DNA of 64,000 nucleotides from Tunicatimonas pelagia (GTDB taxonomy: Bacteria; Bacteroidota; Bacteroidia; Cytophagales; Cyclobacteriaceae): the NCBI RefSeq assembly GCF_030506325.1, contig NZ_CP120683.1, positions 1,922,001 through 1,986,000 of the forward strand, given 5' to 3'. Made by a program: the position numbers and the translations under genes. The notes under the pieces are model-generated. The model had not been told where the DNA came from and did not search any database. It saw only the letters and a list, made by a program, of their open reading frames with translations. Numbering within the stretch: the first letter of the stretch is position 1; each line of letters starts with the position of its first letter. Positions 9,273 through 17,958 of this stretch are shown here, in pieces.

Positions 9273-10135
9273 GCTGACGTAAAAATCTTTTTTATAAGTG
9301 CTGCCAATTCTGTTCTCACTCGACTATACTCCGGCAATTTATCGCCCGGAATCTGATGTGATAGGCTATTCTTCCAAGCGGCTTGTAAACGCTTATCGTT
9401 TTCGTCATTGATCATTTGCAATAAGCCGGTAAATATCAGTCCTTTGAACTTCACCTTTTGGTGAAACGCTGTGGTGATAGCGGGCCAATCCAGGTCAGGT
9501 ACACGATGAGCCAAATACCAAATGTCGTAAAAATCGCGCGGAGCGGTGTAGGAGCGTTGGATCAGGGCGCGTAGCTTCTCAGCTAACACTTCCGATAGCG
9601 AGTAGCAAGGCACTCGCTCGGCCGCCGGTGATAACGCATCGGAATAAGCATGATGCACCGGACGCTCTTCGATAGGAAACACCATCGTTTCGTACGAGAT
9701 GGTCTCTATCTTGATACTGGTTCGCCAGCGATGCGGCGGTGGAGGCGGCTGATTACGCGGATGGTCCGCGCCCCAAAACTTAACCGTAGCGGCAAAACCG
9801 GTCGGGCGTTCCTGGTGCCGAAGTACTTTAAGCTGCTGTAGATGAAGCGACATCGCGGTGCGTTCGGTCACTCGGCGCATAATCTCAGTCAGCAGCTTTT
9901 CGTCCAGTCGGAAGTCAGCATTGACTGCCGTGAAGTCCAGATCTTCCGAGAAACGGTAGTTTGGAAAGTAGCACTTCTTCAGACAGGTGCCGCCTTTGAA
10001 CACCAGTTGCTCCCGACAGACAGGAATAGAAAAAATAGCATCCACGAAGTGACCTAACGCCCAGTCTTTGTCTATGGTCGTTTTAGCTACCCCTTGCTGT
10101 TCAGCCACTGTCGCAACTTCTTTCTGCCGAATCAT
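9269..10135 (-). CDS. abiEii: AbiEii-type nucleotidyltransferase toxin
   Basis: A 288-aa protein of the AbiEii/AbiGii toxin family, the toxin of type IV toxin-antitoxin systems. The signature is VFKGGTCLKKCYFPNYRFSE, directly followed by DLDF, which is the nucleotidyltransferase GG-T/S...DxD core; the C-terminal RDFYDIWYLA motif is also family-typical. Such toxins act by transferring nucleotides to cellular RNA and cause abortive infection or growth arrest. Its ATG directly abuts the antitoxin stop (TAAATG, 10133-10138), so the two are translationally coupled. Its stop lies inside the last codon of the convergent STAND gene: both use the palindrome CTAG at 9269-9272. Confidence 0.88.
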   Translation of the reverse strand: MIRQKEVATVAEQQGVAKTTIDKDWALGHFVDAIFSIPVCREQLVFKGGTCLKKCYFPNYRFSEDLDFTAVNADFRLDEKLLTEIMRRVTERTAMSLHLQQLKVLRHQERPTGFAATVKFWGADHPRNQPPPPPHRWRTSIKIETISYETMVFPIEERPVHHAYSDALSPAAERVPCYSLSEVLAEKLRALIQRSYTAPRDFYDIWYLAHRVPDLDWPAITTAFHQKVKFKGLIFTGLLQMINDENDKRLQAAWKNSLSHQIPGDKLPEYSRVRTELAALIKKIFTSA

Positions 10136-10927
10136 TTAATACACTTTATCACAGATAGACAAGATGGCTTCCTCACTCAGGTTCATCCGTAGCCTCCAGT
10201 CGGCTACAAAGGCTCCTTCCTCCGTCCCCTGAGGGTCGAAAAGATTGTATTTCAGATTCACCTGCTGTTTAGCGTACCGAATAAACTTCTTCATCCCTTT
10301 CTTCTCTAACAACTCCGCCAAATAACCCATCCGTTTGGTAACAGCAATATTCTGCACGGATTGGCAGTACGTAATCATCTTTTCAGCGTCGACTTCTGCT
10401 TCGGCAAAGGCCCGCAGCAGTTCGGCGTATCCCCCGGAGTACTGCGGCAAATCAAAACAGTCGACCAGCGTCTTTTCTACATCCGTTATTGAGTAACTCG
10501 CACTACCGTACCCCTGAGATTCATATCCTAGTATCTTCCGGGGGTTCACCTTCACAAACTTATAGTCTACCCCGAAGATACGTTTGGCTTTTTTTTCCTG
10601 GGAAGTCTGCACGAAGACGGTATTGGCAAATTGTTCGGTGAGTCCGTGTTGATTGAGGGCCGACCAGTAAGCAATACCACCGTCTTTTACAATAAAGCTT
10701 CCGATGACCAGTTCATCCCGGAAATTATGGCGGCAGTACTTGCCCCGCTCAATGCGAGAAAGTAAGCCCTTCTGCACTAAATTCTCGACCGTTTCATTGA
10801 GTCGATCTACCGGCCCTACGATCTCTTCAATCGTGTCCAACGCAAAGAGTAAGACCTCGTAATCGTCCAGTAGCTTAAGAAATTCCACCTGGTTTTTCGC
10901 CAAGTGAGTAGATTGATAGGTTCCCAT
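10136..10927 (-). CDS. abiEi: AbiEi-type antitoxin / transcriptional repressor
   Basis: A 263-aa protein upstream of the AbiEii toxin in the same operon. It begins with an apparent winged helix-turn-helix (residues ~10-70, ending in GLLSRIERGKYCRHNF) followed by the AbiEi_4-like body with IAYWSALNQHGLTEQ and SITDVEKTLVDCFD motifs. In known AbiE systems this protein both counters the toxin and represses its own promoter by binding inverted repeats. An imperfect palindrome lies 25-43 bp upstream of the start. The protein is longer than minimal antitoxins but normal for AbiEi proteins with a C-terminal antitoxin domain. Confidence 0.85.
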   Translation of the reverse strand: MGTYQSTHLAKNQVEFLKLLDDYEVLLFALDTIEEIVGPVDRLNETVENLVQKGLLSRIERGKYCRHNFRDELVIGSFIVKDGGIAYWSALNQHGLTEQFANTVFVQTSQEKKAKRIFGVDYKFVKVNPRKILGYESQGYGSASYSITDVEKTLVDCFDLPQYSGGYAELLRAFAEAEVDAEKMITYCQSVQNIAVTKRMGYLAELLEKKGMKKFIRYAKQQVNLKYNLFDPQGTEEGAFVADWRLRMNLSEEAILSICDKVY

Positions 10928-10951
10928 TCTGATTACTTATCGATAGATTAT

Positions 10952-10970
10952 AACCCTTATAATACGGGTT
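10952..10970. promoter_or_regulatory. Imperfect palindrome upstream of abiEi (possible autorepressor operator)
   Basis: AACCC and GGGTT form the outer arms around an AT-rich centre (TTATAATAC), which on the minus strand contains a TATAAT-like hexamer. It sits 25 bp upstream of the abiEi start codon, where a promoter and operator would be expected. AbiEi proteins are known to autoregulate through inverted repeats; that this palindrome is the site is inference. Confidence 0.35.
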
Positions 10971-11099
10971 TATCGCCGAAAGAAAAGTAAATCTACGTAT
11001 TATCTTGAGAAAAGCCAATTTTTGATTAGGCAGTGAATAGCCTTCTTTGTATCAGGAAAATGTAGGTTTTTAACAAGCTACCCACCAACTCGCATCTTC

Positions 11100-11273
11100 C
11101 TACAGATCGTAGCGTACTGGATCAAAATCCATGGGATAGTCGTCCCTGTCTTCTGCGTAGTCCTCATCATTCTGCTCAATAAGCGTCGCCGCTATTTCGT
11201 GAATGGGTTGTCCACAATCCGGACAGAACTTCCAGTCGTATTTCAGGGGCCGCTTACAGTGGGTACATTTCAT
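11100..11273 (-). CDS. Small zinc-ribbon protein (57 aa)
   Basis: A short frame from ATG (11271-11273) to TAG (11100-11102). The protein begins MKCTHCKRPLKYDWKFCPDC: two CxxC pairs (C3/C6 and C17/C20) make a compact zinc ribbon. The rest is acidic (EQNDEDYAEDRDDYPMDFD), suggesting a small regulatory or binding protein. It stands alone between the AbiE operon and the Tra module, on the AbiE strand but 172 nt upstream of abiEi. No partner or pathway can be assigned. The four ordered cysteines and acidic tail make a chance frame unlikely. Confidence 0.6.
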   Translation of the reverse strand: MKCTHCKRPLKYDWKFCPDCGQPIHEIAATLIEQNDEDYAEDRDDYPMDFDPVRYDL

Positions 11274-11719
11274 AGCTTTTACGATTAAGGTGAAACAAAT
11301 CAGTTTATGATAGCGATCACTCTGGGTTTGGGGGACATTCGTGCCAATGGGGGCTGGCGGGAGGCTAAATAGTGAAACGGTTTACGGTGCGGGCATTGGT
11401 TCGATTGGCCACCACTAACCCTACCTTTCGCCTGGCATTGACTGATTGATCCATCCAGACGTATCCTACTACCAACCTGAACTCATCCGCTTCACCTTCC
11501 TCTCATCTACTTTTACTTTTGTACTTATCCAACACACAAACTTTTGAAAGGGTAAATATGTAACTATTTTTCTATTAACGCTGATTACTTATTCTTCGAA
11601 TAATTTGTTATAATTAATTCATAATCAAATACTTAAATAATAGTCAAGCATAAATTTTACATTGATTTACCGCTATTTACTTCACTAAATAAAATTGCAC
11701 TTTTAAGACCTCAACCAAA
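11274..11719. other. Intergenic region before the Tra operon, probably holding its promoter
   Basis: No convincing gene in 446 bases. The first half is GC-rich; on the minus strand it contains a 29-codon open stretch (11365-11454) without a recognisable product. The second half (about 11550-11700) is very AT-rich with several TATAAT-like hexamers and directly precedes the first gene of the + strand Tra block, so it is the obvious place for that operon's promoter. I could not find a clean Bacteroidetes TTTG/TAnnTTTG pair. Confidence 0.4.
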
Positions 11720-12016
11720 ATGACACAAAGTCTACCAAGTTTTATGAACGACCCTATCGCCCTGACGGCGATCATTTTGTGGCTGGTACTGCTGTTGCTG
11801 ACCGTACGTACCCTGAGAAAGTGGAAGAAAGAACATCGTCAGCCAACAATTTTTCAAAAAAATCATCCCAGCATTCCGGTCAAAGTATATAAACTTTCGG
11901 AGTTTACCGATGAGCCGGAAACTGTCACCAAGCCCATATCCTCGACTGCTGACACCAAAGCACAAAGGCGAAGCCAGCGGATGGAAGCTTTGCGCCACGC
12001 CTGGGATCAAAACTGA
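11720..12016 (+). CDS. Small membrane protein at the head of the Tra operon
   Basis: A 98-aa protein with one hydrophobic segment near the N-terminus (residues ~12-31, ALTAIILWLVLLLLTV) followed by a basic, hydrophilic cytoplasm-type tail. No family is recognised. It is the first gene of a same-strand run that continues with traE (VirB2-like) after about 80 nt, so a role in assembling or anchoring the conjugation apparatus is plausible from position only. Confidence 0.55.
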   Translation: MTQSLPSFMNDPIALTAIILWLVLLLLTVRTLRKWKKEHRQPTIFQKNHPSIPVKVYKLSEFTDEPETVTKPISSTADTKAQRRSQRMEALRHAWDQN

Positions 12017-12095
12017 TACACGCACTTCTTCATTTTTTTACATCTAACCCCTTATTTCCATGAAACCCTTTTTCTGTTTATGCACCACATCTCCG

Positions 12096-12437
12096 ATGAA
12101 AACTGCTCTGGTTACCACAGCCAACCGGCGCTGCTATCGCTCTTTGGCTTTGCTGGTCGGGATGCTGCTACTGGTCACCCCTTCCTTTGGGCAAGCATTA
12201 GTAGAAAATGCTATGGCTAGTATCCGCACCTGGATTATTGTCATCCTGAACGTGGCCTTTTTAATTGGTATTGCTATCGGCATTTTTAAAGCGGCGATGA
12301 AATTCTTTACCGGAGCTCCCGACAAGATTGAGTTTATGATCGGGATGGTAATTGCCATTGCCCTGTTCGGTGGCTTTCAATTTATCGTTGATGACCTGGC
12401 TACGTTCTTAGGCGGAGACATTGTTCTGGATCCTTGA
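12096..12437 (+). CDS. traE: TraE-like (DUF4134) VirB2-type pilin-like conjugation protein
   Basis: A 113-aa protein with a cleavable-looking signal segment ending in SFGQA and two further hydrophobic helices (WIIVILNVAFLIGIAIGIF and MIGMVIAIALFGGFQF), the layout of VirB2-like DUF4134/TraE proteins of Bacteroidetes conjugative transposons. The ATG at 12096 gives a normal signal peptide; the longer version from 12060 adds 12 residues and is less likely. traF follows after 3 nt. Role from the family: inner-membrane pilin or channel component. Confidence 0.8.
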   Translation: MKTALVTTANRRCYRSLALLVGMLLLVTPSFGQALVENAMASIRTWIIVILNVAFLIGIAIGIFKAAMKFFTGAPDKIEFMIGMVIAIALFGGFQFIVDDLATFLGGDIVLDP

Positions 12438-12440
12438 TGC

Positions 12441-12761
12441 ATGAAAACTTTTAAGACGATTGAAAAAAAAGCCCAACTGCTGGGATTGCCTATGCAGGAT
12501 CTGTTTGCCTTGCTCTTTGGTCTTTCGCTGGCCATGGTGGCAGGCATCATCCTGAACTTTTTCATCGCCGTCTCCAAGTACTACTTTTTAGCGGTGTTGG
12601 TCTCGGTGGTTGGTGCTTTCTTTCTGTTGAAGCGCATCAACCGGCAAAAGCATCCGAGCTTTTTGTTCTCGTACCTTTCCTACCGCCTGTGGCAAGTCCG
12701 TAGGCTAGAAGTCTGGGAAAGTCCGCGCATTCGCCGAAAACCTAAGCGTCGTCCATCCTAA
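12441..12761 (+). CDS. traF: TraF-like (DUF4133) VirB3-type membrane protein
   Basis: A 106-aa protein with two adjacent membrane helices (residues ~20-42 and ~46-63) and a basic C-terminus, matching the short VirB3-like TraF/DUF4133 family that always precedes TraG in Bacteroidetes conjugation operons. It starts 3 nt after traE and ends 29 nt before traG. It should work with the TraG ATPase at the inner membrane. Confidence 0.8.
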   Translation: MKTFKTIEKKAQLLGLPMQDLFALLFGLSLAMVAGIILNFFIAVSKYYFLAVLVSVVGAFFLLKRINRQKHPSFLFSYLSYRLWQVRRLEVWESPRIRRKPKRRPS

Positions 12762-12790
12762 CCCAGTGATCTAAGCATTTTAAAAGTATC

Positions 12791-15448
12791 ATGTTACTTA
12801 CGAAAACAGTAAAAAAGTCTCGCAAATCAGCGTACCTACGCCAAAAACTGCCCGTATTCACCCTGGAAGAAAACAAGGTGGTCTTCCGCGACGGACGGGT
12901 CGCGGTGGGTTTTCGGGTGTACGGGGCTCCCCTGGAATCCTGGACCGAAAGCGACTATGAGCAGGCCAACGAACTGCTGACCCAGCAGTTGAAGATGCTG
13001 CCGGTCGGTACCGTTTTGCAAAAAACGGACATCTACTACGATCATGAGTGGGGCGCCACCCGGTGGTCTCACGATAAGTATCGCCCGGATAATGCCCCTT
13101 CAGGCTATTACGAAGGTAAGCTCTACGAACACTTCTTCGCTCGTTTAGCGCTGCTGCACGAAGGCTATTTATTTCTGTCGTTTCCCTCTAAGTCACGGCA
13201 CCGTTTGAAGCGCACGAATCCGATTACCAGTCTCTTTGCCCAGGAGGCGATAATTAAGAATCCGTTTGAACGGGTGGACGAACTGCTGCAGGAAGCCGAG
13301 GCGACCGCCACCGAATTCGTCAGTGGTCTGTACGGATTAAAGCACGTAGCTTTTCAACGCCTGGAAGAGGAAGCATTAAACACCTTATTCGTTCGATACA
13401 TCAACCTGTCATTTAGCGAAGGGGGCGAGCGGCTGAACCGGGTCGTCTATAACGATCAATCAGCCTTGGTCGTGGGTGAAAAGAAAGCCAATATCATCAC
13501 GATGACCGGGCAGGGCAGTGAAGTATTTGCCAGTGTCAAAAACCACTATCGGGTGACCAGCCCCTTTAGCTATCCGCTCGCCCAGTATATGCAGTTTCCC
13601 CACGTGGTCACCCAGTGTATGCTGGTGGAAGATACCGAACGAGAACTGAAAGCCCTGGACTTTGAGCGCAAACTCAACGATTCGATGGAGTGGCTCACCA
13701 CCCAGGACCATGAGCTAAAGGCTGAAGAACTGGACGAGTTCACCGCCTACGTTCGTTCGGGCAGCGCCGGGCTGGTGAGCCTGCATCTTTCGGTACTGGT
13801 ATTTGAAAGTGACGAGCGACTCCGGAAGTCCTACGCCGAACGGAGCGTCGCGGCCCTACGCCAGATGTACGGGGCAGAGACCCTGATTGAGTCCTACGAC
13901 ACGGCCAATATGTTCTTTGCCTCACTACCCGGAAACGGTTTCCAGCACTACCGTTGGCTGACGACTTCTTCCGAAATAGCTTCGTGCTACCTGCACTTTG
14001 TGACTTCGTTCACCGGAGACAAACGGGGCGACTATCTCTGTGATCGCTTTCGCAATCTGCTACGGGTCAACCTGTTCAATACGGACCTAGCTAACCAGAA
14101 CTGCGTGGTGATTGGCCCCTCGGGTTCCGGTAAGTCCTACACAATGGGGAATTTCATTGCCCAGCGATTGGAACGGGGAGCCCGGCAGATCATCATCGAT
14201 AAGGGTGGCACCTACCGCAATGTGATGTACGCGCTGACGGGTCAAAACTTTACCCAGACCTACTTTGAGTACAGTAGCGAAAAGCCGCTGGCCTTTAATC
14301 CGTTTCTGCTAGACAAAGACGAGCAGGGCCACTATCAGCTCACCTCAGCCAAGTCCAACTTTTTGATTGCAGTACTCAGCACTATCTGGAAAGGGGGGCA
14401 GGGTGACGATGCGGTCGGCCAAGACTTAACTCCCGCCGAACGAGCGATCTTTAAGCTTATCCTACCTCGTTACTACCAGTATCTAGAGGAAGGTAAAGAC
14501 ACAGTTTTTCCTGGCATACACTCGTTTTATCATTTTCTTCGTCGGTACCAGTCCGAGCATAGCAGTGAAGCTGACTACCAGCAGGAAATCAGGTACTTTA
14601 ATGTGGAGCAGTTTCTCATTGTGCTCAAACCCTTCGTATCAGGCGAGTACAAGGAAGTGCTCAATGCCGCCTACGAATTAGACATCAGTGAACAACCGCT
14701 AGTCTGCTTTGATCTGGATAAAATCAACAGCGATCCGGTGCTGTACCCGGTCGTAACCCTATTGATTACCGAACTGGCCCTGGATCAGATCCGTAAGTTC
14801 CCAGATCAAATCAAGTACCTGTACTTAGACGAAGCCTGGGCGATGCTGTCGGGTAAACTCAAGGAGTTCATCGAAGACTTATTTAGAACAATCCGTAAGA
14901 ATAACGGCTCGGTGAATATTATCACCCAGGGACTGGCGGAGATCAAAAAGTCTAGTGTAGGCGAAGCGGTGCTGGTCAACGCTGATACCAAGATTACTCT
15001 CAAGCATCAGGATAAAAGATTGATCCAGGAACTTGCCGCGCACTTAGGTTTCACCGAGCACGAAGTAGATTTGATTCAATCCATGCGGGTAGAACAAGAC
15101 TATCGGGAGCTGTTCATCAAGCAAAGCGAAGAAGCTCGGGTGTACGTACTGGAAACCTCGCCCCACCTGGATGCAGTCCTTTCATCTAAGCCTGCCGAAC
15201 GAAATTACTTACGCAAGCTGGTTGAACGCTACCAGGGTAACTTGCCCTACGCGGTGAATCAGTTTGTCGAGAGCAAAGCGCGAGGGGCTGGGGGCGGGGC
15301 GCTGGGCGGCACTCCGCAAGGGGTAGCTAGGGATGAGGTAGGAACAGATAGCACTACTGACCAAGCTCACCGAAGGGAAAACGGTAAACAACCCCAAGCT
15401 ACGCACCCCCAGCACCAACCACCAAGCCCCCCACCCGCTCATGAATAA
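12791..15448 (+). CDS. traG: TraG: VirB4-type conjugation ATPase
   Basis: An 885-aa VirB4/TraG ATPase that powers assembly and substrate transfer of the type IV secretion system. Walker A is G442-PSGSGK-S449 and Walker B is YLYLDEAWAML (D680-E681); an RNNGSVNIITQGL-type switch segment follows. Length and order match TraG of Bacteroidetes conjugative transposons. The final ~60 residues (after FVESKARG) are a low-complexity Gly/Pro/Gln/His tail encoded by a GC-rich stretch with partial inverted-repeat character, so it may be an acquired extension. It overlaps traJ by 8 nt, indicating coupled translation. Confidence 0.92.
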   Translation: MLLTKTVKKSRKSAYLRQKLPVFTLEENKVVFRDGRVAVGFRVYGAPLESWTESDYEQANELLTQQLKMLPVGTVLQKTDIYYDHEWGATRWSHDKYRPDNAPSGYYEGKLYEHFFARLALLHEGYLFLSFPSKSRHRLKRTNPITSLFAQEAIIKNPFERVDELLQEAEATATEFVSGLYGLKHVAFQRLEEEALNTLFVRYINLSFSEGGERLNRVVYNDQSALVVGEKKANIITMTGQGSEVFASVKNHYRVTSPFSYPLAQYMQFPHVVTQCMLVEDTERELKALDFERKLNDSMEWLTTQDHELKAEELDEFTAYVRSGSAGLVSLHLSVLVFESDERLRKSYAERSVAALRQMYGAETLIESYDTANMFFASLPGNGFQHYRWLTTSSEIASCYLHFVTSFTGDKRGDYLCDRFRNLLRVNLFNTDLANQNCVVIGPSGSGKSYTMGNFIAQRLERGARQIIIDKGGTYRNVMYALTGQNFTQTYFEYSSEKPLAFNPFLLDKDEQGHYQLTSAKSNFLIAVLSTIWKGGQGDDAVGQDLTPAERAIFKLILPRYYQYLEEGKDTVFPGIHSFYHFLRRYQSEHSSEADYQQEIRYFNVEQFLIVLKPFVSGEYKEVLNAAYELDISEQPLVCFDLDKINSDPVLYPVVTLLITELALDQIRKFPDQIKYLYLDEAWAMLSGKLKEFIEDLFRTIRKNNGSVNIITQGLAEIKKSSVGEAVLVNADTKITLKHQDKRLIQELAAHLGFTEHEVDLIQSMRVEQDYRELFIKQSEEARVYVLETSPHLDAVLSSKPAERNYLRKLVERYQGNLPYAVNQFVESKARGAGGGALGGTPQGVARDEVGTDSTTDQAHRRENGKQPQATHPQHQPPSPPPAHE

Positions 15449-16433
15449 CGTCGCAGTTACCCCGGAGTTTCTGGCGGCGGTCAACGCGCTGTCGGATAAG
15501 ACGCACGCTATTGGTCTGGCTATGGTGCCAATATTTTTGATGATCGTGCTTTTCAACCAAGTGTTTGCGGCCTTGGTGTTCAGTGCTCGCTTTCGACTGG
15601 ATGTGCAACCACTTGTACGCGGACTGGTCATCATCATTGCCCTTACCTTTTACGCCGATTTCTTAGGGGTGATTAGTGGTACGATCAAGGCGTTGTCGGA
15701 CTTCATTGGTCCTGATAAAACCTTTATGCAAAAATTAGCCGACATGTGGAATTTACTACTGCCCGGAACGCAGGACGGCGGACTGCCCAGCAACATGGAA
15801 GAACTCTATCAATCATTTACCCGCCTGATGCAGTTTGATATCGTCAACTGGCTACTGGCCCTGCTAGAGGGTTCGTTCGTGCATATTGTCCGCAAGGGTA
15901 TTGAGATCATTCGCCTGGTACTACTCGCCTTCCTCTACATCGTCGGCCCCCTGGCGATTGGGCTTTCGGTGATACCGAGTTTTAATAGTTTAGCGATGAA
16001 GTGGCTCCAAAGTTACCTGACGGTACAGTTTTGGAGTGTCACGCTCATTATTCTGGATACCTTAGTTAGCCAGTTCAACAGCCTGTACTTTAACGGACTA
16101 CTCTTTACCAACGAGCTGGGAGCCGCCAACTTTGTGCTGGTGAGTCTGGTGATTGTGATTCTTTACTTTTTGGTACCACACTTAACGAGCTACTATTTGG
16201 GCCACTCCCACGCGGCCATCTTTCAGAGCCGGGTGTTCAGTACCGCCTTGCTGGGAACCGGTATGGCCTATCAGGGCGGACGCGCAGTCATGATGGGGGG
16301 CAGGGCTGCCCTGGGAGCTGGAGGTGCCGCCTTAGGCCGGGGGCAACAAGCCGTGCGCTATGCCTACCGGCGCTATCGCTACCAGCGGCAATTTAGCGGA
16401 GGTGTGCAACCAGGGAGAACCTACGATTTATAA
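15441..16433 (+). CDS. traJ: TraJ: VirB6-type polytopic conjugation protein
   Basis: A 330-aa inner-membrane protein with about six to seven hydrophobic helices (for example AIGLAMVPIFLMIVLFNQVF, VLLAFLYIVGPLAIGLSVIP, NFVLVSLVIVILYFLVPHL) and a Gly/Arg-rich basic C-terminal tail. This is the expected layout of TraJ in Bacteroidetes conjugative elements, the VirB6-like part of the inner-membrane channel. The start overlaps the traG stop (ATGAATAA). Confidence 0.85.
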   Translation: MNNVAVTPEFLAAVNALSDKTHAIGLAMVPIFLMIVLFNQVFAALVFSARFRLDVQPLVRGLVIIIALTFYADFLGVISGTIKALSDFIGPDKTFMQKLADMWNLLLPGTQDGGLPSNMEELYQSFTRLMQFDIVNWLLALLEGSFVHIVRKGIEIIRLVLLAFLYIVGPLAIGLSVIPSFNSLAMKWLQSYLTVQFWSVTLIILDTLVSQFNSLYFNGLLFTNELGAANFVLVSLVIVILYFLVPHLTSYYLGHSHAAIFQSRVFSTALLGTGMAYQGGRAVMMGGRAALGAGGAALGRGQQAVRYAYRRYRYQRQFSGGVQPGRTYDL

Positions 16434-16476
16434 GCTCAGCAAGAAGTTATTTATTAGTAAAAATACCATCAAAATT

Positions 16477-17085
16477 ATGTCTAAGGTACGAGACTTTAAT
16501 AAAACCTTTAAAACCATGCGTCTGCTAGCGGTAATCTGCCTGCTCGGCTTTATGGCAGCTACCGTAGCGTTTGCTTTTCTTTACCAGCGGGTGCAGGAGT
16601 ACTACCAACACCGGACCTACGTCATTACCAGTTGGGGCACCTTTCCGGCCAGTTACTACGACGGCCGTAAGGTATCGCGTATTGAAGTGCAAAACCATAT
16701 TGAAACCTTCGTCAAAAATATGTTCGCCCACTCGGCCGAGACCTACTACGAGCATATCAATTTTGCGCTGAACCTCATTGACGAGGAATCCGGTAAACGG
16801 ATTTATCATGACTTCGAAGAAGGCGATGTGCATAAAAACTACGTTCGCTACGGCTCGCATACCGAGATCAAACTGGATTCGGTGGTCATTGATATGAGGC
16901 AGCTACCCATTGCCGCTAAGTTCTACGCCTTGCAGGAAGTACACATTGGCGAAAACGTGCGTACCCTGCCCATTGCCGCCAGCTTTCAGGTGCTCCAAGA
17001 CTACCGGCACGACAAGAACCCTTATGGCTTGCTGCTTACCAACTTTGATTTTATTGCTTACCCAAGAAAGTCGGAAGAACCATGA
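16477..17085 (+). CDS. traK: TraK: VirB8-type conjugation protein
   Basis: A 202-aa protein starting at the ATG 16477, 43 nt after traJ; the frame is open upstream, but the residues there are encoded by traJ DNA in another frame. One membrane helix at residues ~15-37 (RLLAVICLLGFMAATVAFAF) is followed by a periplasmic domain with HIETFVKNMFAH and YEHINFALNLID segments typical of TraK. VirB8-like proteins bridge the inner membrane complex and the core channel. Its TGA overlaps the ATG of traN by 4 nt. Confidence 0.85.
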   Translation: MSKVRDFNKTFKTMRLLAVICLLGFMAATVAFAFLYQRVQEYYQHRTYVITSWGTFPASYYDGRKVSRIEVQNHIETFVKNMFAHSAETYYEHINFALNLIDEESGKRIYHDFEEGDVHKNYVRYGSHTEIKLDSVVIDMRQLPIAAKFYALQEVHIGENVRTLPIAASFQVLQDYRHDKNPYGLLLTNFDFIAYPRKSEEP

Positions 17086-17876
17086 AACATCTCGTCATAA
17101 GTAGCGTGCTTAGCCTTACTCTTTTTCACCTGGGACAAGCCCAGCGAGCCGTATCCCAGGATACCGTCTATGTATCCGATCAAGCAAAATCGTATCTGCT
17201 GTTTGACCATCCGGTGAGTTTGGTAGATGTAGGCAACCCTGCTTGGTACGAAGCCCAGATTGAAGGAAATGCCGTACTAGTCGTAGCCCGAGCGGACAGC
17301 GTTCCGGCGACTCCGATCTACGCGGTCGTCAATAACGAACCCTTTACGGGTGTGCTGTCCTTTCAGCCACAGCCAAATTCCTTCTACGATTTCCGAGAGG
17401 TAAAGACTCCAGCCAGCCAAGCGATAACGGGCGTTAATCCCAGGGTGCTACAAGAACGCCTACGCTCAATGCAAACCCACCTTGATCTACGCTACGGTCA
17501 GCAGCAGGAAGGGGGCATTACGTTTCGACTGGTCGGTGTCATGCACGATCTATCGGCGACCTACCTAAAATTCAAAGTAGAAAATCAATCGTCGGTGGTA
17601 TACCGAACCGATTTTATCGGCTTTCAGCGGCGGCAACGCTACCGGAAAGGTTTCTTCGCCAAAGAAAAGGAGGTCACGTTTCCGATTGAGCCACTGGTCG
17701 CCCAAAATATTCATCCGGTGTTGCCCTACTCGGAAGGCTACTATTACTACGCCTTACCACTCTGGGCCTACGGTGCCAAAGAATCCTTGCTCGCCACACT
17801 GCGGGAAGAAAGCGGCAGCCGTACATTAACCCTAAAGATTTCGCCCCGCTTAATCCGACGGGCCGACCTTTTCTAA
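17082..17876 (+). CDS. traN: TraN-like (DUF4138) VirB9-type conjugation protein
   Basis: A 264-aa periplasmic protein with a signal peptide (cleavage probably after HLGQA) and the beta-strand pattern of TraN/DUF4138 (YLLFDHPVSLVDVGNPAW, then AVVNNEPFTGVLSF). It is the VirB9-like component of the outer-membrane core complex. In CTnDOT-type elements traN follows traM; here it comes before traM. Translation is coupled to traK through ATGA. Confidence 0.82.
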   Translation: MKHLVISSVLSLTLFHLGQAQRAVSQDTVYVSDQAKSYLLFDHPVSLVDVGNPAWYEAQIEGNAVLVVARADSVPATPIYAVVNNEPFTGVLSFQPQPNSFYDFREVKTPASQAITGVNPRVLQERLRSMQTHLDLRYGQQQEGGITFRLVGVMHDLSATYLKFKVENQSSVVYRTDFIGFQRRQRYRKGFFAKEKEVTFPIEPLVAQNIHPVLPYSEGYYYYALPLWAYGAKESLLATLREESGSRTLTLKISPRLIRRADLF

Positions 17877-17885
17877 TAGCGTGGA

Positions 17886-17935
17886 GCTGGGAGCATGGGG
17901 CGGAGAGTATGTTCCTCTTACCCCACGCTCCCAGC
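17886..17935. repeat. GC-rich REP-like hairpin between traN and traM
   Basis: GCTGGGAGCATGGGG (17886-17900) pairs with CCCCACGCTCCCAGC (17921-17935) at 14 of 15 positions around a 20-nt loop. It fills the gap between traN and the traM start and is unlike the rest of the operon in base composition. A related but decayed arrangement lies in the 3' end of traG (about 15283-15430). It may be a REP/MITE-like element or an intra-operon attenuator; which one is not decidable here. Confidence 0.6.
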
Positions 17936-17958
17936 ACCCCGCCCCAAACCTCAAACAC

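Noticed and set aside
11365-11454. 29-codon minus-strand frame in the pre-Tra intergenic region (MDQSVNARRKVGLVVANRTN...)
   Set aside because: Too short, no recognised motif and no clear ribosome site; could be a remnant but cannot be supported.
16360-16476. 39-codon N-terminal extension of TraK
   Set aside because: Overlaps the 3' end of traJ in another frame and would put a non-family sequence ahead of the membrane helix; ATG 16477 fits better.
17881-17958. GTG-initiated extension of TraM
   Set aside because: Would translate the REP-like hairpin; ATG 17959 gives the normal charged N-terminus.
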